A stretch of DNA of 64,000 bases from Aliivibrio fischeri (GTDB lineage Bacteria > Pseudomonadota > Gammaproteobacteria > Enterobacterales > Vibrionaceae): assembly GCA_038993745.2 (NCBI GenBank), contig CP160629.1:2046001-2110000 (forward strand), written 5' to 3'. Below the pieces are notes generated by a model. That model did not search any database. It was not told where the DNA came from and saw only the letters and a list, made by a program, of their open reading frames with translations. Positions 23,339-33,505 of the stretch are shown in pieces; position 1 is the first letter of the stretch, and each line of letters begins with the position of its first letter. A program made the translations under genes and the position numbers.

Positions 23339-23767
23339 TTACATTACGCACTCTTGCATCTCTTTGGCACTCTCTACGCCTTTTTCAATTAGACTTTGTG
23401 CATCTTCATTCGTAATTTTAGACATCACTTTGTTTAGCAGCTTCTCCGCATTTGATTCTGATGATGCTTCAACCAAACAGCTATATGCATTTGCAATGTG
23501 CTCTTGTATCTCAGTCAACGCCTTTGGATTCGTATAATCTGCATTTAATGCTTCATTAATCGACTCAGCAAACTCAGATGCAGAACCCACAGCGCCATCA
23601 AATTGATCTAAATTCAGTTCTTTAAAATCCATACTTTCTAATTTTGATTGCATGCTATCCACGGCTTGGTTTGCTGCATTTTGTGCCTTATCAATGGTTT
23701 CACTTGCATCATCACAACCCATTAAAGCAATCGAACACAACAAAGGTAATAGTATTTTTTTATTCAT
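23339..23767 (-). CDS. Predicted lipoprotein (142 aa)
   Basis: MNKKILLPLLCSIALMGC is a lipoprotein signal with lipobox LMGC and the acylated Cys at position 18. Asp at the next position is the inner-membrane retention signal in E. coli, though Vibrio rules may differ. The mature domain is acidic and helical, with a coiled-coil-prone part (ETIDKAQNAANQAVDSMQSKLE) and two Cys near the end. No function is recognised. It is a lone gene, divergent from the chemoreceptor at 24008. Confidence 0.82.
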   Translation of the reverse strand: MNKKILLPLLCSIALMGCDDASETIDKAQNAANQAVDSMQSKLESMDFKELNLDQFDGAVGSASEFAESINEALNADYTNPKALTEIQEHIANAYSCLVEASSESNAEKLLNKVMSKITNEDAQSLIEKGVESAKEMQECVM

Positions 23768-23944
23768 TTTCTTTCACCATTAAAACGTAATATAGATTCA
23801 ACTACCCCTCTAAGAATAACAGAAAAGCAACAAATAGAGAGAGTTAGCGTGTGTCTAAATATGAATTATCAGTATAAACCTGCAATTGTGAACTTAACGT
23901 GAATAACAATAAGAACAAAACTTATAAAACATCCTTTGTTTTAT

Positions 23945-23971
23945 TAAGGATTATTTATTTTCCGCCGATAA
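23945..23971 (+). promoter_or_regulatory. Sigma28 (FliA) promoter of chemoreceptor gene
   Basis: TAAG, 15 bases, then GCCGATAA matches the flagellar sigma28 consensus TAAA-N15-GCCGATAA with one mismatch, and the -10 part is perfect. It is 36 bases upstream of the chemoreceptor ATG at 24008. Confidence 0.75.
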
Positions 23972-24007
23972 GTAAGTCTATAAATAATTATTTGGCATGG
24001 AAGGATT

Positions 24008-26101
24008 ATGTTCAAATCAATAAAAACACGCATAGCAGTTAGCGCAGGTCTTGCAATATTCATCACTCTAAGTACAGCAATGTTTTTTACAACGGTGTCG
24101 TATAATGGGGTAAATAAAGAGATCACTCAGCAAGTATCAAATCAACTTGCTGCAAATATTGACTATAAATTGTTGTCTATCGCAGACCAACAACGTGCCG
24201 AATTAAACGGTCAATTTGCACCTGTAATCAGTAACCTAAAACAGTTACAGTCACTACTAGAACTATCAAACCAACACCAAGCAAGTGCGAGTCTTTTAGT
24301 TGAGCAATTCACTTCATCTCTAAAAATTCAAAATGAGAGCGTATTTGCTGGCTACATGGTATGGGAAGAAGAAAACTTCATTAAAGACGATTCTGAACTC
24401 ACACAAAAAGCGCTCAATAAACAAGGCATATTATCCCCATTTTTCTCTCCTACAGGTTCAAGCTTTGAAGCTTTAGGTATGGATAGCTTTAACAATACGT
24501 CTTTAAATAATAATGGTGAACGTATTGATGAATGGCATCTAGCTCCTTTTGAATCTGGTAAAAGCTTTGTAATGGAACCATATTATTACAATGTAAGGGG
24601 CAACCAAGAGCTTATTACAACCATCAGCTTACCATTACTTTACAACAATAAAATTGTAGGTTCATTAGGATACGATTGGTCAATCAAAAGCTTCCAAGAG
24701 ATAAGTAAAAAAGCGGCTCAATCTATTGGCATCCCTGGCGCTGTTGTATCTATCGCATCATGGAACGGTACACTGCTTTCGTTCAGTCAAAATGAAGAAT
24801 TTGTCGGAAAAAAAGTTAAAGACGATTTCGCCAAAAACTGGGGACAAATCCAACAAGAAGCTCAGAATAAAACGGCTTTCTTAAAAGACATTGGCCAATT
24901 TAAAACCGCGATTGCAACGATTGAAACAGGCTCTAAACCGTGGATCGTTATGGTTTCTATACCGTCAAATGTATTACAAAAAGAGATCACCGATTTCAAT
25001 ACACTCAGCAATGAGTTAAGTAATAATGCCCTTTCAAACGGTCTGCTAAGCGGTGTAATTTCATCGATTATTGGTATTGTTATCATCTTTATTCTAGCAA
25101 GACAGATCGGTAATACACTCATGAATTTAACCTCTCGCTTTGAGAATATTGCTCAAGGTGACGGTGATTTAACTCAACGTATTGATATTGATTCAAAAGA
25201 TGAAATTGGTCAATTAGCATTCTGGTTTAATACGTTTATCGAGAAAGTTCAAAATACATTACATAACGCTAAAGACACGGCTGAATTAGTATCTCAATCT
25301 TCAATGAACACCATGGCAGAGACTGAGAAATCACAAGTTAAACTTCAAAACCAAGTAAATGAAGTAACTCAGTTGGCAACAGCGATTAATGAAATGAGTG
25401 CAACGGCAATGGAAGTGGCTTCATCAGCCCTACAAGCAGCAACAGCAGCAAGCCAGATTCAAACAAGCAGCGAAGATGGTCAGAAGATCATGGATAGAGC
25501 TGCGGCTTCTGTTGAAGAACTCGCACAATTTATTAATGAAGCTCAAGAACAAGTGGTTAACCTATCAGCATCAAGCAATGATATTCAAAATATCTTGGCT
25601 GAAATTGGAGGTATTGCAGAGCAAACCAACCTACTTGCACTTAATGCCGCTATTGAAGCCGCTCGTGCAGGTGAATATGGTCGTGGTTTTGCTGTTGTTG
25701 CGGATGAAGTGAGAAATCTTGCTAGTCGTACGCAAACTTCAACTCAAGAGATCAATAACATGCTTGGGGTTTTACAACAAAATACTCAAAGCATTGTTAC
25801 TGTAATGGATAACAGCCAAAAACAAGCATTATCAACAAAAGAAGAAACATTAATTGCACAAGAAAATCTCAAAGAGATCAGCAGTGCAATTCTGGTTGCT
25901 AATGATATGAACAATCAAATTGCTTCCGCAGCTGAAGAGCAAAGCTCAGTATCAGAAGAAATTAATCGTAATGTTACAAGCATTAATGAAGCAGCTAACG
26001 AAGTGCTGTGTGATATGCAAACATCACTAAAAGATACAGAAGAGCTAACCAAAGAAAGTCATTCATTAACTGAAAAATTGAATGAGTTCAAAACCCAGTA
26101 A
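24008..26101 (+). CDS. Methyl-accepting chemotaxis protein with dCache-type sensor
   Basis: A 697-residue chemoreceptor. TM1 spans about 9-29, and a large double-Cache periplasmic domain about 35-340 contains the characteristic segments [20 protein letters not shown] and [17 protein letters not shown]2 is near 345-367, HAMP about 368-420, and the signalling domain has its tip near 537-570 ([33 protein letters not shown]). dCache receptors often bind amino acids or other small organics; the ligand here is unknown. GGAAGGAT is just before the ATG, and a sigma28-type promoter upstream ties it to the flagellar regulon. Confidence 0.95.
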   Translation: MFKSIKTRIAVSAGLAIFITLSTAMFFTTVSYNGVNKEITQQVSNQLAANIDYKLLSIADQQRAELNGQFAPVISNLKQLQSLLELSNQHQASASLLVEQFTSSLKIQNESVFAGYMVWEEENFIKDDSELTQKALNKQGILSPFFSPTGSSFEALGMDSFNNTSLNNNGERIDEWHLAPFESGKSFVMEPYYYNVRGNQELITTISLPLLYNNKIVGSLGYDWSIKSFQEISKKAAQSIGIPGAVVSIASWNGTLLSFSQNEEFVGKKVKDDFAKNWGQIQQEAQNKTAFLKDIGQFKTAIATIETGSKPWIVMVSIPSNVLQKEITDFNTLSNELSNNALSNGLLSGVISSIIGIVIIFILARQIGNTLMNLTSRFENIAQGDGDLTQRIDIDSKDEIGQLAFWFNTFIEKVQNTLHNAKDTAELVSQSSMNTMAETEKSQVKLQNQVNEVTQLATAINEMSATAMEVASSALQAATAASQIQTSSEDGQKIMDRAAASVEELAQFINEAQEQVVNLSASSNDIQNILAEIGGIAEQTNLLALNAAIEAARAGEYGRGFAVVADEVRNLASRTQTSTQEINNMLGVLQQNTQSIVTVMDNSQKQALSTKEETLIAQENLKEISSAILVANDMNNQIASAAEEQSSVSEEINRNVTSINEAANEVLCDMQTSLKDTEELTKESHSLTEKLNEFKTQ

Positions 26102-26127
26102 CATTTAAGCAATTATCCACTCTAATT

Positions 26128-26161
26128 AAACACCAATACTAAGAAAGGTATTGGTGTTTAT
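26128..26161 (+). terminator. Terminator of dCache chemoreceptor gene
   Basis: AAACACCAATAC and GTATTGGTGTTT form a 12-bp stem with an 8-base loop. The following T-run is short. Confidence 0.6.
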
Positions 26162-26226
26162 TCCTCTGCTGTCATTTCTTTTTTTCATGCTACAATCCTC
26201 TTCTATTCATATATCTGAGATTTCAC

Positions 26227-27423
26227 ATGCCATTTTCTAAACTTGGGTTAAGTGACCCAATTTTAAAAGCTATCGACGAGTTGGGTTATAAAGCACCAAC
26301 ACCAATCCAACAAAAAGCGATCCCTGTTGCACTTACAGGTAAAAACCTAATTGCTGCTGCGCAAACAGGTACAGGTAAAACAGCAAGTTTTGTATTACCT
26401 ATCTTAGAAATTCTCAGTGAAGACCCAACAAAAGTTAGAGCAAAACGTATTCGCGCTTTGATCTTAACGCCAACTCGTGAGCTTGCGATTCAAGTTGAAG
26501 AAAATATTCAACAATACAGCAAGCATATCGATATCACTTCTCTGGCTATGTACGGTGGTGTTGACTATAAAGAGCAAAAGCAACGCTTAATTGAAGGGGT
26601 TGACGTATTAGTTGCAACGCCTGGCCGTTTGCTTGATATGTACACTCAAAGAGCGATTCACTTTGATGAATTAGATATTCTGGTTCTTGATGAAGCTGAC
26701 CGTATGCTAGATATGGGCTTTATCGAAGACATTAATAAAATTATCGAACGTTTACCGTTAGATCGTCAAAACATGCTGTTTTCAGCAACGTTATCAGATC
26801 AAGTTCGTTATTTAGCAAAAACAGCCATCAATAACCCAATTGAGATTTCAATTTCTCCAAAAACGACATCTTCACCACAAATTGATCAGTGGTTAACGAC
26901 TGTTGATAAAGATAAGAAATCAGCGCTACTTAGTCATTTAATAAAAGAGAACAATTGGGATCAAGCACTGATCTTTATTGAAACAAAACACGGCGCTGCA
27001 AAACTAGTTAGTCAATTAGAAAAACGTGATATCAGAGCCGAAGCGTTCCACAGTGGCCGTAGCCAAGAAGCTCGTGCAAAAGTATTAAACGACTTTAAAG
27101 AAGGCAAACTACAATATTTGGTTGCAACAGGGATTGCCGCTCGTGGTATTGATATTGATGAATTAACACGAGTTGTTAACTATGACTTACCTTTCCCTGC
27201 TGACGATTATGTTCACCGTATTGGTCGTACAGGTCGTGCGGGAGCAAAAGGTGAGGCGATTTCATTTGTATCTAAAGACGATTTTAAAAACTTATGTATG
27301 ATTGAAAGTCGTTTAGGTCATCTCATTGTACGTAAAGAAATTGAAGGATTTGCACCACGTAAAGAAGTGCCAATTTCAATTCTAAACTACAAACCAAAAA
27401 GAAAACCGACACCGAAAAACTGA
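26227..27423 (+). CDS. DEAD-box ATP-dependent RNA helicase, RhlE-like
   Basis: A compact 398-residue DEAD-box helicase. The Q motif (TPIQQ, near 21-25), motif I AAQTGTGKT near 44-52, motif Ia PTRELA, motif II DEAD near 155-158, motif III SAT and motif VI HRIGRTGRAG are all present. The C-terminal tail is short and basic (KPKRKPTPKN), as in RhlE-like proteins, which unwind short RNA duplexes in ribosome assembly or RNA decay. Vibrios carry several RhlE-type paralogues, so I give no gene symbol. It has its own terminator. Confidence 0.93.
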   Translation: MPFSKLGLSDPILKAIDELGYKAPTPIQQKAIPVALTGKNLIAAAQTGTGKTASFVLPILEILSEDPTKVRAKRIRALILTPTRELAIQVEENIQQYSKHIDITSLAMYGGVDYKEQKQRLIEGVDVLVATPGRLLDMYTQRAIHFDELDILVLDEADRMLDMGFIEDINKIIERLPLDRQNMLFSATLSDQVRYLAKTAINNPIEISISPKTTSSPQIDQWLTTVDKDKKSALLSHLIKENNWDQALIFIETKHGAAKLVSQLEKRDIRAEAFHSGRSQEARAKVLNDFKEGKLQYLVATGIAARGIDIDELTRVVNYDLPFPADDYVHRIGRTGRAGAKGEAISFVSKDDFKNLCMIESRLGHLIVRKEIEGFAPRKEVPISILNYKPKRKPTPKN

Positions 27424-27461
27424 GTTATTTAATCAGTAATCATGATACATCTAATTAAAAT

Positions 27462-27496
27462 AAAAAAAGCTCATACAAATAGTATGAGCTTTTTAT
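27462..27496. terminator. Bidirectional terminator between helicase and patatin genes
   Basis: AAAAGCTCATAC and GTATGAGCTTTT form a stem with a 5-base loop, A-rich before and T-rich after, between convergent genes. Confidence 0.88.
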
Positions 27497-27509
27497 TGGT
27501 TTTTATCCA

Positions 27510-28397
27510 TTACAATAGATGTTTTAAAGCGTGTTCAGCTCTCTCGTAACCTAAATCTATCATTTCCGCAGTACGTTCAAATTCAAATGTTCCACATGCA
27601 TCTCGTGCAATTTCAACCGTAATATCTGGCGGGTATGATGCTAGCTTTTGTCTCGCAATGGTACTTTGCATCGCATCAAAGGCTTGGTTAGCAATATCAT
27701 ACATCCCTAAATCAATTCTTGATGTTTTTGCTGTTAAAGAACCAAAGTAGTCACTGACTTTTCTATGGAACGGTGTGTCTTCTTCTTTTGAATCTTCAGC
27801 TGAAATATTTACTTGGTTGACTTCAAAGTCATCAATACTATGACTGATCTCCCCAGCTAAGTTAACTGCTAACGTTATATCTGAATGATCACCAAACGTT
27901 GGAGCAATCGGTACTGGGTTTAGCACACCACCATCAATTAACGTCTTACCATTAAATTCAATCGGCATTAAATACAAAGGCAATGAAATAGACGCTCTAA
28001 TAGCTTGTAACAAAGAGCCTTTTTGTAACCACACTTCTTTTTCATTACTGATATCAGCGGCAACCGCAGTATAAGGAATAGAAAGGTCTTCAATATGAAG
28101 ATCGCCTAAAATATCCCCAAGGCGATTCATTACTTTTTCGCCTTTAATTAAACCGCCTTTCCCCCAGTTAAAATCCATTAAAGAAACAATATCTAACTTA
28201 GTGATTGTACGCATCCACGCTTCAAACTCATCAAGTTTACCTGCAGCATAAACACCTCCAACGACAGTACCAATTGAGCAACCTGAAACCGATACAATCT
28301 CAAAGTTATGCTCTTCTAACCAACGGATAACACCAATATGAGCAAGCCCTCTTGCCCCTCCGCTACCAAGAACAAGCGATACTGTTTTTTTTCTCAT
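27510..28397 (-). CDS. rssA: Patatin-like phospholipase family protein, RssA-like
   Basis: A 295-residue patatin-like serine hydrolase. The oxyanion-hole motif GSGGARG is near residues 11-17, the nucleophile motif GCSIG near 40-44, and the catalytic Asp motif DGGV near 155-158, so the Ser-Asp dyad is intact. The size and lack of signal peptide resemble E. coli RssA, whose substrate is unknown. The start at 28397 (MRKKTVSLVLG) is preferred to the upstream in-frame ATG because AGGGAG lies 7 bases before it. It follows ybaK closely and is probably co-transcribed with it. Confidence 0.85.
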   Translation of the reverse strand: MRKKTVSLVLGSGGARGLAHIGVIRWLEEHNFEIVSVSGCSIGTVVGGVYAAGKLDEFEAWMRTITKLDIVSLMDFNWGKGGLIKGEKVMNRLGDILGDLHIEDLSIPYTAVAADISNEKEVWLQKGSLLQAIRASISLPLYLMPIEFNGKTLIDGGVLNPVPIAPTFGDHSDITLAVNLAGEISHSIDDFEVNQVNISAEDSKEEDTPFHRKVSDYFGSLTAKTSRIDLGMYDIANQAFDAMQSTIARQKLASYPPDITVEIARDACGTFEFERTAEMIDLGYERAEHALKHLL

Positions 28398-28423
28398 GGT
28401 TTTTCTCCCTTCCATGATGTGAA

Positions 28424-28894
28424 TTACTCAGCTTTAATATCCAAAAACTGCGCATTTAGCACTTGTTGTAAATCTTTTGGCGCAAGACCAATATCTAAAC
28501 CTCTTTTGCCACCACTAACATAAATGCTTTCCAGAGATTCAGCTGTAATATCAATGACTGTTTTTAAGCGCTTCTTTTGACCAAGAGGACTGACACCTCC
28601 AAGCACATAGCCAGTTGTCTTTTGAACCACAGCAGGATCAGCCATTTTTGCTTTTTTACCTTTAACCGCTTTTGCAATTAGCTTCATACTAAGTTGATCT
28701 GCAACTGGAATAATACCTACAACGAGCTCTTTTTCATCCACTTGTACAACTAATGTTTTAAATACTTCTTTTTGATCTAATCCCAACTTTTCCGCTGCCT
28801 CAAGACCATATGCTTGAGTTTTAGGATCATGATGATACTCAAGCACCTGATGTTCAATTTTTGCTTTTTTTAATAACTTTGTTGCTGGTGTCAT
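28424..28894 (-). CDS. ybaK: Cys-tRNA(Pro)/Cys-tRNA(Cys) deacylase YbaK
   Basis: A 156-residue YbaK/EbsC-type editing enzyme that hydrolyses Cys mischarged on tRNA(Pro). The family text LEAAEKLGLDQKEVFKTLV near residues 31-49 and the invariant Lys in the KTLV segment are present, with GYVLGGVSPLGQKK near 92-105. Length is normal. It lies first in a two-gene unit with the patatin gene. A perfect FNR-type box lies 205 bases upstream, in the long gap shared with fhs. Confidence 0.94.
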   Translation of the reverse strand: MTPATKLLKKAKIEHQVLEYHHDPKTQAYGLEAAEKLGLDQKEVFKTLVVQVDEKELVVGIIPVADQLSMKLIAKAVKGKKAKMADPAVVQKTTGYVLGGVSPLGQKKRLKTVIDITAESLESIYVSGGKRGLDIGLAPKDLQQVLNAQFLDIKAE

Positions 28895-29402
28895 GGTGTT
28901 ACGCCTTAAAAATAATTCTATATTTTGAAATACGTTCGTTCAGGTCGCTCAAACTGCAATAAGACAGAACAGCACTCAATTCTCCTGAACCAGTTAATAT
29001 TAGAAACAATGCACCTATTAAGTGCTATCTATCAATACACTTGCAAATCTTATTGTTGAAGTACTAAGGTTAGAATGCAACCTAGCCTCAATGATGGATT
29101 GATCAATATCAACTCACTCTGAAAATTGTAACCCACTCATATCCCTAACTGCAGTAATTCATATTACACCAAGAGAATATATTTTTATCCTTGATACTGC
29201 TTATAAAACTGACAACAAAGCGTATCACAATCCATTAACCTAATCTTAAAGCCTCCTCATACTCTTGATCACACCTTATGAATAATTCAGTCAATTCTGA
29301 GTTATTTTTATGGAATAGATTCTGTATCACCTCAATTATGTGGTATAAAAAGCACGCTTTCTTTTCTGATGTTTTAACTACTTCCTATAGGTTCCCGTTA
29401 TT
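28895..29402. other. Gene-free 508-base ybaK-fhs intergenic region
   Basis: This divergent intergenic region holds no ORF with a credible ribosome binding site and no terminator-like hairpin. It does contain a perfect FNR-type palindrome at 29099-29112. The distance from the box to the fhs ATG (about 290 bases) implies either a long 5' leader or that FNR acts on a different start. Confidence 0.6.
29099..29112. promoter_or_regulatory. Perfect FNR-type box
   Basis: TTGATCAATATCAA matches the FNR consensus TTGAT-N4-ATCAA at every fixed position. It lies between divergent ybaK and fhs. At class II spacing it would give a plus-strand start near 29147 or a minus-strand start near 29064; neither has a strong -10 element. 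Confidence 0.6.
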
Positions 29403-31151
29403 ATGAAAAGCGATATTGAAATCTGCCAAACTGCGACACTTACACGAATGAAAACGATTGCGTCAAACTTAGGACTGCATGATGATGACATTACTCCGCA
29501 AGGTCCATTTAAGGCAAAAGTAAATATCGACGCCTTAAAACGATTAAAATCAGAACCAAATGGTAAATTAATTTTAGTCAGCGCCATCACTCCAACACCA
29601 CTTGGTGAAGGTAAAACGGTAACCACTATTGGCCTTGCTCAAGGGCTAGCTAAATTAGGTGAATCCGTCAGTGCTTGTATTCGACAGCCATCAATGGGGC
29701 CCGTTTTTGGTGTAAAAGGAGGTGCCGCTGGCGGTGGTTATAGCCAAGTAGCTCCAATGGAAGAGTTAAACCTACACTTAACTGGTGACATCCATGCCAT
29801 CACCGCAGCTCATAACCTAGCTTCTGCTGCCATTGATGCTCGTATCTATCATGAACAGCGTTTAGGTTATGACGTTTTCTCAGAAAAGAATGAGTTACCC
29901 GCTTTACGTATTGACCCTCAACGCGTGGTCTGGAAACGTGTAATGGACCACAATGACCGTGCTCTTCGCATGGTTACCATTGGCAAAAATGAAGATGGCA
30001 AAACCATTAATGGCTATGAGCGTGAAGATGGGTTTGATATTACTGCGGCTTCAGAATTAATGGCTATCTTAGCACTTGCAACCGATTTACAAGACTTACG
30101 CCAACGAATTGGTCGTATTGTTGTTGCTTATAATTTAGATGGTGAACCAGTAACGACTGAAGATTTACAAGTCGCTGGTGCAATGACGGTAACCATGAAG
30201 TTTGCGATTAATCCAACATTGATGCAGACATTGGAAGGTGTACCTACCTTTGTTCACTCTGGACCATTTGCAAATATTGCCCACGGTAACTCATCAATCA
30301 TTGCTGATAACATCGCTTTAAAATTAACGGATTATACCGTTACCGAAGGTGGCTTTGGCTCAGATATGGGATTCGAAAAAGCCTGTAATATCAAAGCACC
30401 GTTATCAGAAAAATCACCAGATTGTGCGGTTTTAGTCGCAACATTACGTGGTATTAAAGCCAATTCAGGCCTATTCCCTCTATCACCAGGCCAATCGTTA
30501 CCTAAAGAATTATTTGCTCCAAATAAAAAAGCATTAGATGCTGGTCTTGATAACTTATTATGGCACATCAATAACTGTGCTAAATACGGCTTGCCTGTCG
30601 TTGTCGCTATTAACCGATTCCCGGAAGACACTCAAGAAGAGCTAGATTCATTATTAAATTGGGTTTCTAATTTAGACATGAATGTCGATGTAGCAATTAG
30701 CGAAGCGTTTGTTAAAGGCGGTAACGGTACATTAGAGTTAGCTGAAAAAGTAATTAAAGCGTGTCAACAAGAGACACAATTTACTCCTTTATATACTTCT
30801 GAGATGAGCTTATTCGATAAACTTAATGCTGTGGCAATAAAAGGTTATGGTGCTGAACGAATCGAATTATCAGAAAAAGCCCAGCAACAATTAGCGGCAT
30901 TTGAAAAATTAGGTTACCAATCATTATCTGTCTGTATGGCAAAAACACCTGCTTCTATTTCTACTGATGGAAATATCAAAGGTGCACCAACGGATTTTGT
31001 TGTGCCTATCAGAGAATTAAAACTCTGTGCAGGTGCTGGCTTTATCTATGCATTATGCGGAAATGTAATGACAATGCCAGGGTTACCAGAAAAACCAGCA
31101 TTCATGAATTTGGACATTGATGGCGATGGTAACATCGTTGGATTAAGCTAA
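29403..31151 (+). CDS. fhs: Formate-tetrahydrofolate ligase
   Basis: Fhs makes 10-formyl-THF from formate, THF and ATP. The 582-residue protein is slightly longer than the usual 555-560. The ATP-binding P-loop [13 protein letters not shown] is near residues 66-78, followed by [20 protein letters not shown] near 93-112 and the C-terminal [15 protein letters not shown]. No strong Shine-Dalgarno sequence is seen before the ATG. E. coli lacks fhs. With FolD it gives the cell two routes to formyl-THF, one that consumes formate, which fits possible FNR control. Confidence 0.97.
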   Translation: MKSDIEICQTATLTRMKTIASNLGLHDDDITPQGPFKAKVNIDALKRLKSEPNGKLILVSAITPTPLGEGKTVTTIGLAQGLAKLGESVSACIRQPSMGPVFGVKGGAAGGGYSQVAPMEELNLHLTGDIHAITAAHNLASAAIDARIYHEQRLGYDVFSEKNELPALRIDPQRVVWKRVMDHNDRALRMVTIGKNEDGKTINGYEREDGFDITAASELMAILALATDLQDLRQRIGRIVVAYNLDGEPVTTEDLQVAGAMTVTMKFAINPTLMQTLEGVPTFVHSGPFANIAHGNSSIIADNIALKLTDYTVTEGGFGSDMGFEKACNIKAPLSEKSPDCAVLVATLRGIKANSGLFPLSPGQSLPKELFAPNKKALDAGLDNLLWHINNCAKYGLPVVVAINRFPEDTQEELDSLLNWVSNLDMNVDVAISEAFVKGGNGTLELAEKVIKACQQETQFTPLYTSEMSLFDKLNAVAIKGYGAERIELSEKAQQQLAAFEKLGYQSLSVCMAKTPASISTDGNIKGAPTDFVVPIRELKLCAGAGFIYALCGNVMTMPGLPEKPAFMNLDIDGDGNIVGLS

Positions 31152-31237
31152 GATCACATAACTTAATGTAGATCATGTTCTATGTGTTACATTTACTGTT
31201 AATCTAGCTTCAACTTTTTATACAATTTTAATTATAA

Positions 31238-31756
<519 letters not shown>

Positions 31757-31780
31757 TTCAGCTAACATAAAACCAATTTG

Positions 31781-31807
31781 AATCCTCGCCTTTGCGGGGA
31801 TTTTTTA
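31781..31807 (+). terminator. Terminator of yfbU
   Basis: AATCCTCGC and GCGGGGATT form a stem with a 4-base loop, followed by six T residues. Confidence 0.88.
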
Positions 31808-31837
31808 TACCCGCTATACACCCACAAAACGAATAAA

Positions 31838-31870
31838 CAAAAAATCCTCACTGACGGATCAGCGAGGATT
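31838..31870 (-). terminator. Terminator of the porin gene
   Basis: On the minus strand AATCCTCGCTGATC pairs with GTCAGTGAGGATT (one mismatch), followed by T residues. It is 78 bases after the porin stop. Confidence 0.8.
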
Positions 31871-31947
31871 GAGCTTCTAACCTGATTGATAGTTAACTAA
31901 AAATCCACCCTTATAGATTAACAGTTGTATCAATATTATTGGTCAGA

Positions 31948-33009
31948 TTAGAATTCATAGCGAAGACCTAAGTGATAGTAATCTTCTTCAGCGTTATTCC
32001 AAGTCATAACAGCTGGAGTTCCTAGTCCTGTACCATTTTCACCGTTACGCATTACGTAGCTTGTGTAAATAGAAGAGCGCTCTGTTAAGTGATATTGAAC
32101 TTCTAATGTTGTATCTTTGTATTCAGTTTCATCACCACCGGTATTCTCTAATGCACGGTAGCCAGCACGAGCTGTCCAATCATCATTAATGTTATATACA
32201 GCGGTTAACTCGTAACTCTTATCTTTAGAAGTACCAGAGATACCTTGCCCTTCAATTTCATCTTGGTTGTACATAGCACCAAGTGTTAATGCATTTAGTT
32301 TATATTGAAGACCTGCACCCCAGAACGTGTAATCACGATTTGCATTGCTACCTGTATCGCCAGTGCTGTTCGCTTGATATGCTGCAATTGGAATTAATTG
32401 ACCTGCATCACCCATATCAAATGTGTAACGAGCCGCAGCATTGTAAGAACCATCTTGATTAGACTCAGAGTTACCTAAAATGTAAGCAACAGACATATCA
32501 AAAGCACCAAAGCTGTTTTGATATTGAATTGTACCGTCTTGACGGAAAGTTTGAGCTGCTGAGTTATCAACAAGTTCTAACTGACGACCTAAAACCACAT
32601 CAGATGCAGCAAATACATCACCTACATCAGAAAGCATGATAATGCCAGAAGCAACACGGCCGAAAGTTACTTTACCCGCTTCAGATGCATCAATACCAGC
32701 CCAAACATAACGAGGAGTAAAGCTGTTATCTGTACCACGTTGCTCTGCTGCACCAACTGAATATTCAGCCCAACCAATTACAGAAACTTTATCATTAACT
32801 ACTTGAGAACCACCAAGACCAATACGTGCATCAAAATTACCAACAGCATCGCCATCTTCACCCATACCTGCACGGTCAGTAATATTGAAACCTAAACGGC
32901 TATATACATCGATTGTCGAACCATCTTCTGCTGTATATACAGTTGCAGCTGATGCTGAGCCAGCCATTAATAGTGCTGGTACCGCTAGTGCTAAAAGTGT
33001 CTTTTTCAT
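31948..33009 (-). CDS. General porin, OmpU/OmpC-like trimeric beta-barrel
   Basis: A 353-residue gram-negative porin. The signal peptide MKKTLLALAVPALLMAGSASA is cleaved after residue 21. The mature protein begins ATVYTAEDGSTIDVYSRLGF, has many alternating beta-strand segments, the porin motif YVWAGIDASEAGKVTFGR near 106-123, and ends in the barrel-assembly signal YEF. It forms a diffusion channel in the outer membrane. Vibrionaceae carry several related porins, and I cannot decide between OmpU and a paralogue. The 500-base upstream region suggests complex regulation. Confidence 0.92.
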   Translation of the reverse strand: MKKTLLALAVPALLMAGSASAATVYTAEDGSTIDVYSRLGFNITDRAGMGEDGDAVGNFDARIGLGGSQVVNDKVSVIGWAEYSVGAAEQRGTDNSFTPRYVWAGIDASEAGKVTFGRVASGIIMLSDVGDVFAASDVVLGRQLELVDNSAAQTFRQDGTIQYQNSFGAFDMSVAYILGNSESNQDGSYNAAARYTFDMGDAGQLIPIAAYQANSTGDTGSNANRDYTFWGAGLQYKLNALTLGAMYNQDEIEGQGISGTSKDKSYELTAVYNINDDWTARAGYRALENTGGDETEYKDTTLEVQYHLTERSSIYTSYVMRNGENGTGLGTPAVMTWNNAEEDYYHLGLRYEF

Positions 33010-33505
33010 GTTCTATACCCTATATATTTAAATTTATATTGGTTTGATGGCTCTTTTAATGAACACCAAACTCAAGAATTCTTGCATTCCATACATGTTT
33101 TCTAAATCCGTTGACAACAATCATGCAATATTAATTCGCCTCACAAAATTAATAGGAGGAATAGTTTGAAGGGGCTCAAAAACACAGCACATAAAAAAAC
33201 AAAAAACATTTTAAAACATATAGATATAAAGAATTAATAAATTCAACTTTTAGGAAAATTTGCCTCCAACTTGGTTTACGTCACAAAATAACGGTTATAA
33301 AAGAGAACTTATAGTGATCAAAATCACTCTATTTTTACAACAAAAAAGGTCTTATTAGCTTCTATTAGGAGGTGTATTTGAAGTGACTCACATTATTAAT
33401 TTTGAGGGTAAAAATAAATAGACCAGAATTATTTTCACTGATAGTTCTTTTTATTCAATAAACGAACCAGTACACTGCTGCTTCTCTTTAATTCTAGGTA
33501 TGGTT
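33010..33505. other. Long porin-rlmA intergenic region with two orphan Shine-Dalgarno repeats and a CRP-like site
   Basis: This gene-free stretch is very AT-rich. It holds an imperfect direct repeat, TAGGAGGAATAGTTTGAAGG at 33153-33172 and TAGGAGGTGTATTTGAAGTG at 33366-33385, each continuing with NNCTCA or NCTCA. GTGA-N6-TCAC at 33314-33327 resembles a CRP site. No convincing protein gene is present. Confidence 0.5.
33313..33328. promoter_or_regulatory. CRP-like site between porin and rlmA
   Basis: AGTGATCAAAATCACT is a perfect palindrome around the GTGA-N6-TCAC core of CRP operators. It is about 300 bases from the porin ATG and 180 from rlmA, so its target is unclear. Confidence 0.4.

Noticed and set aside
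28895..29402. THF, glycine or purine riboswitch before fhs
   Set aside because: I could not find the conserved core or paired elements of these riboswitches, and there is no expression-platform hairpin before the ATG.
33169..33240. 23-codon TTG-started ORF after a strong Shine-Dalgarno motif
   Set aside because: Lys/Asn-rich random-looking translation with no terminator; kept only as part of the orphan-motif observation.
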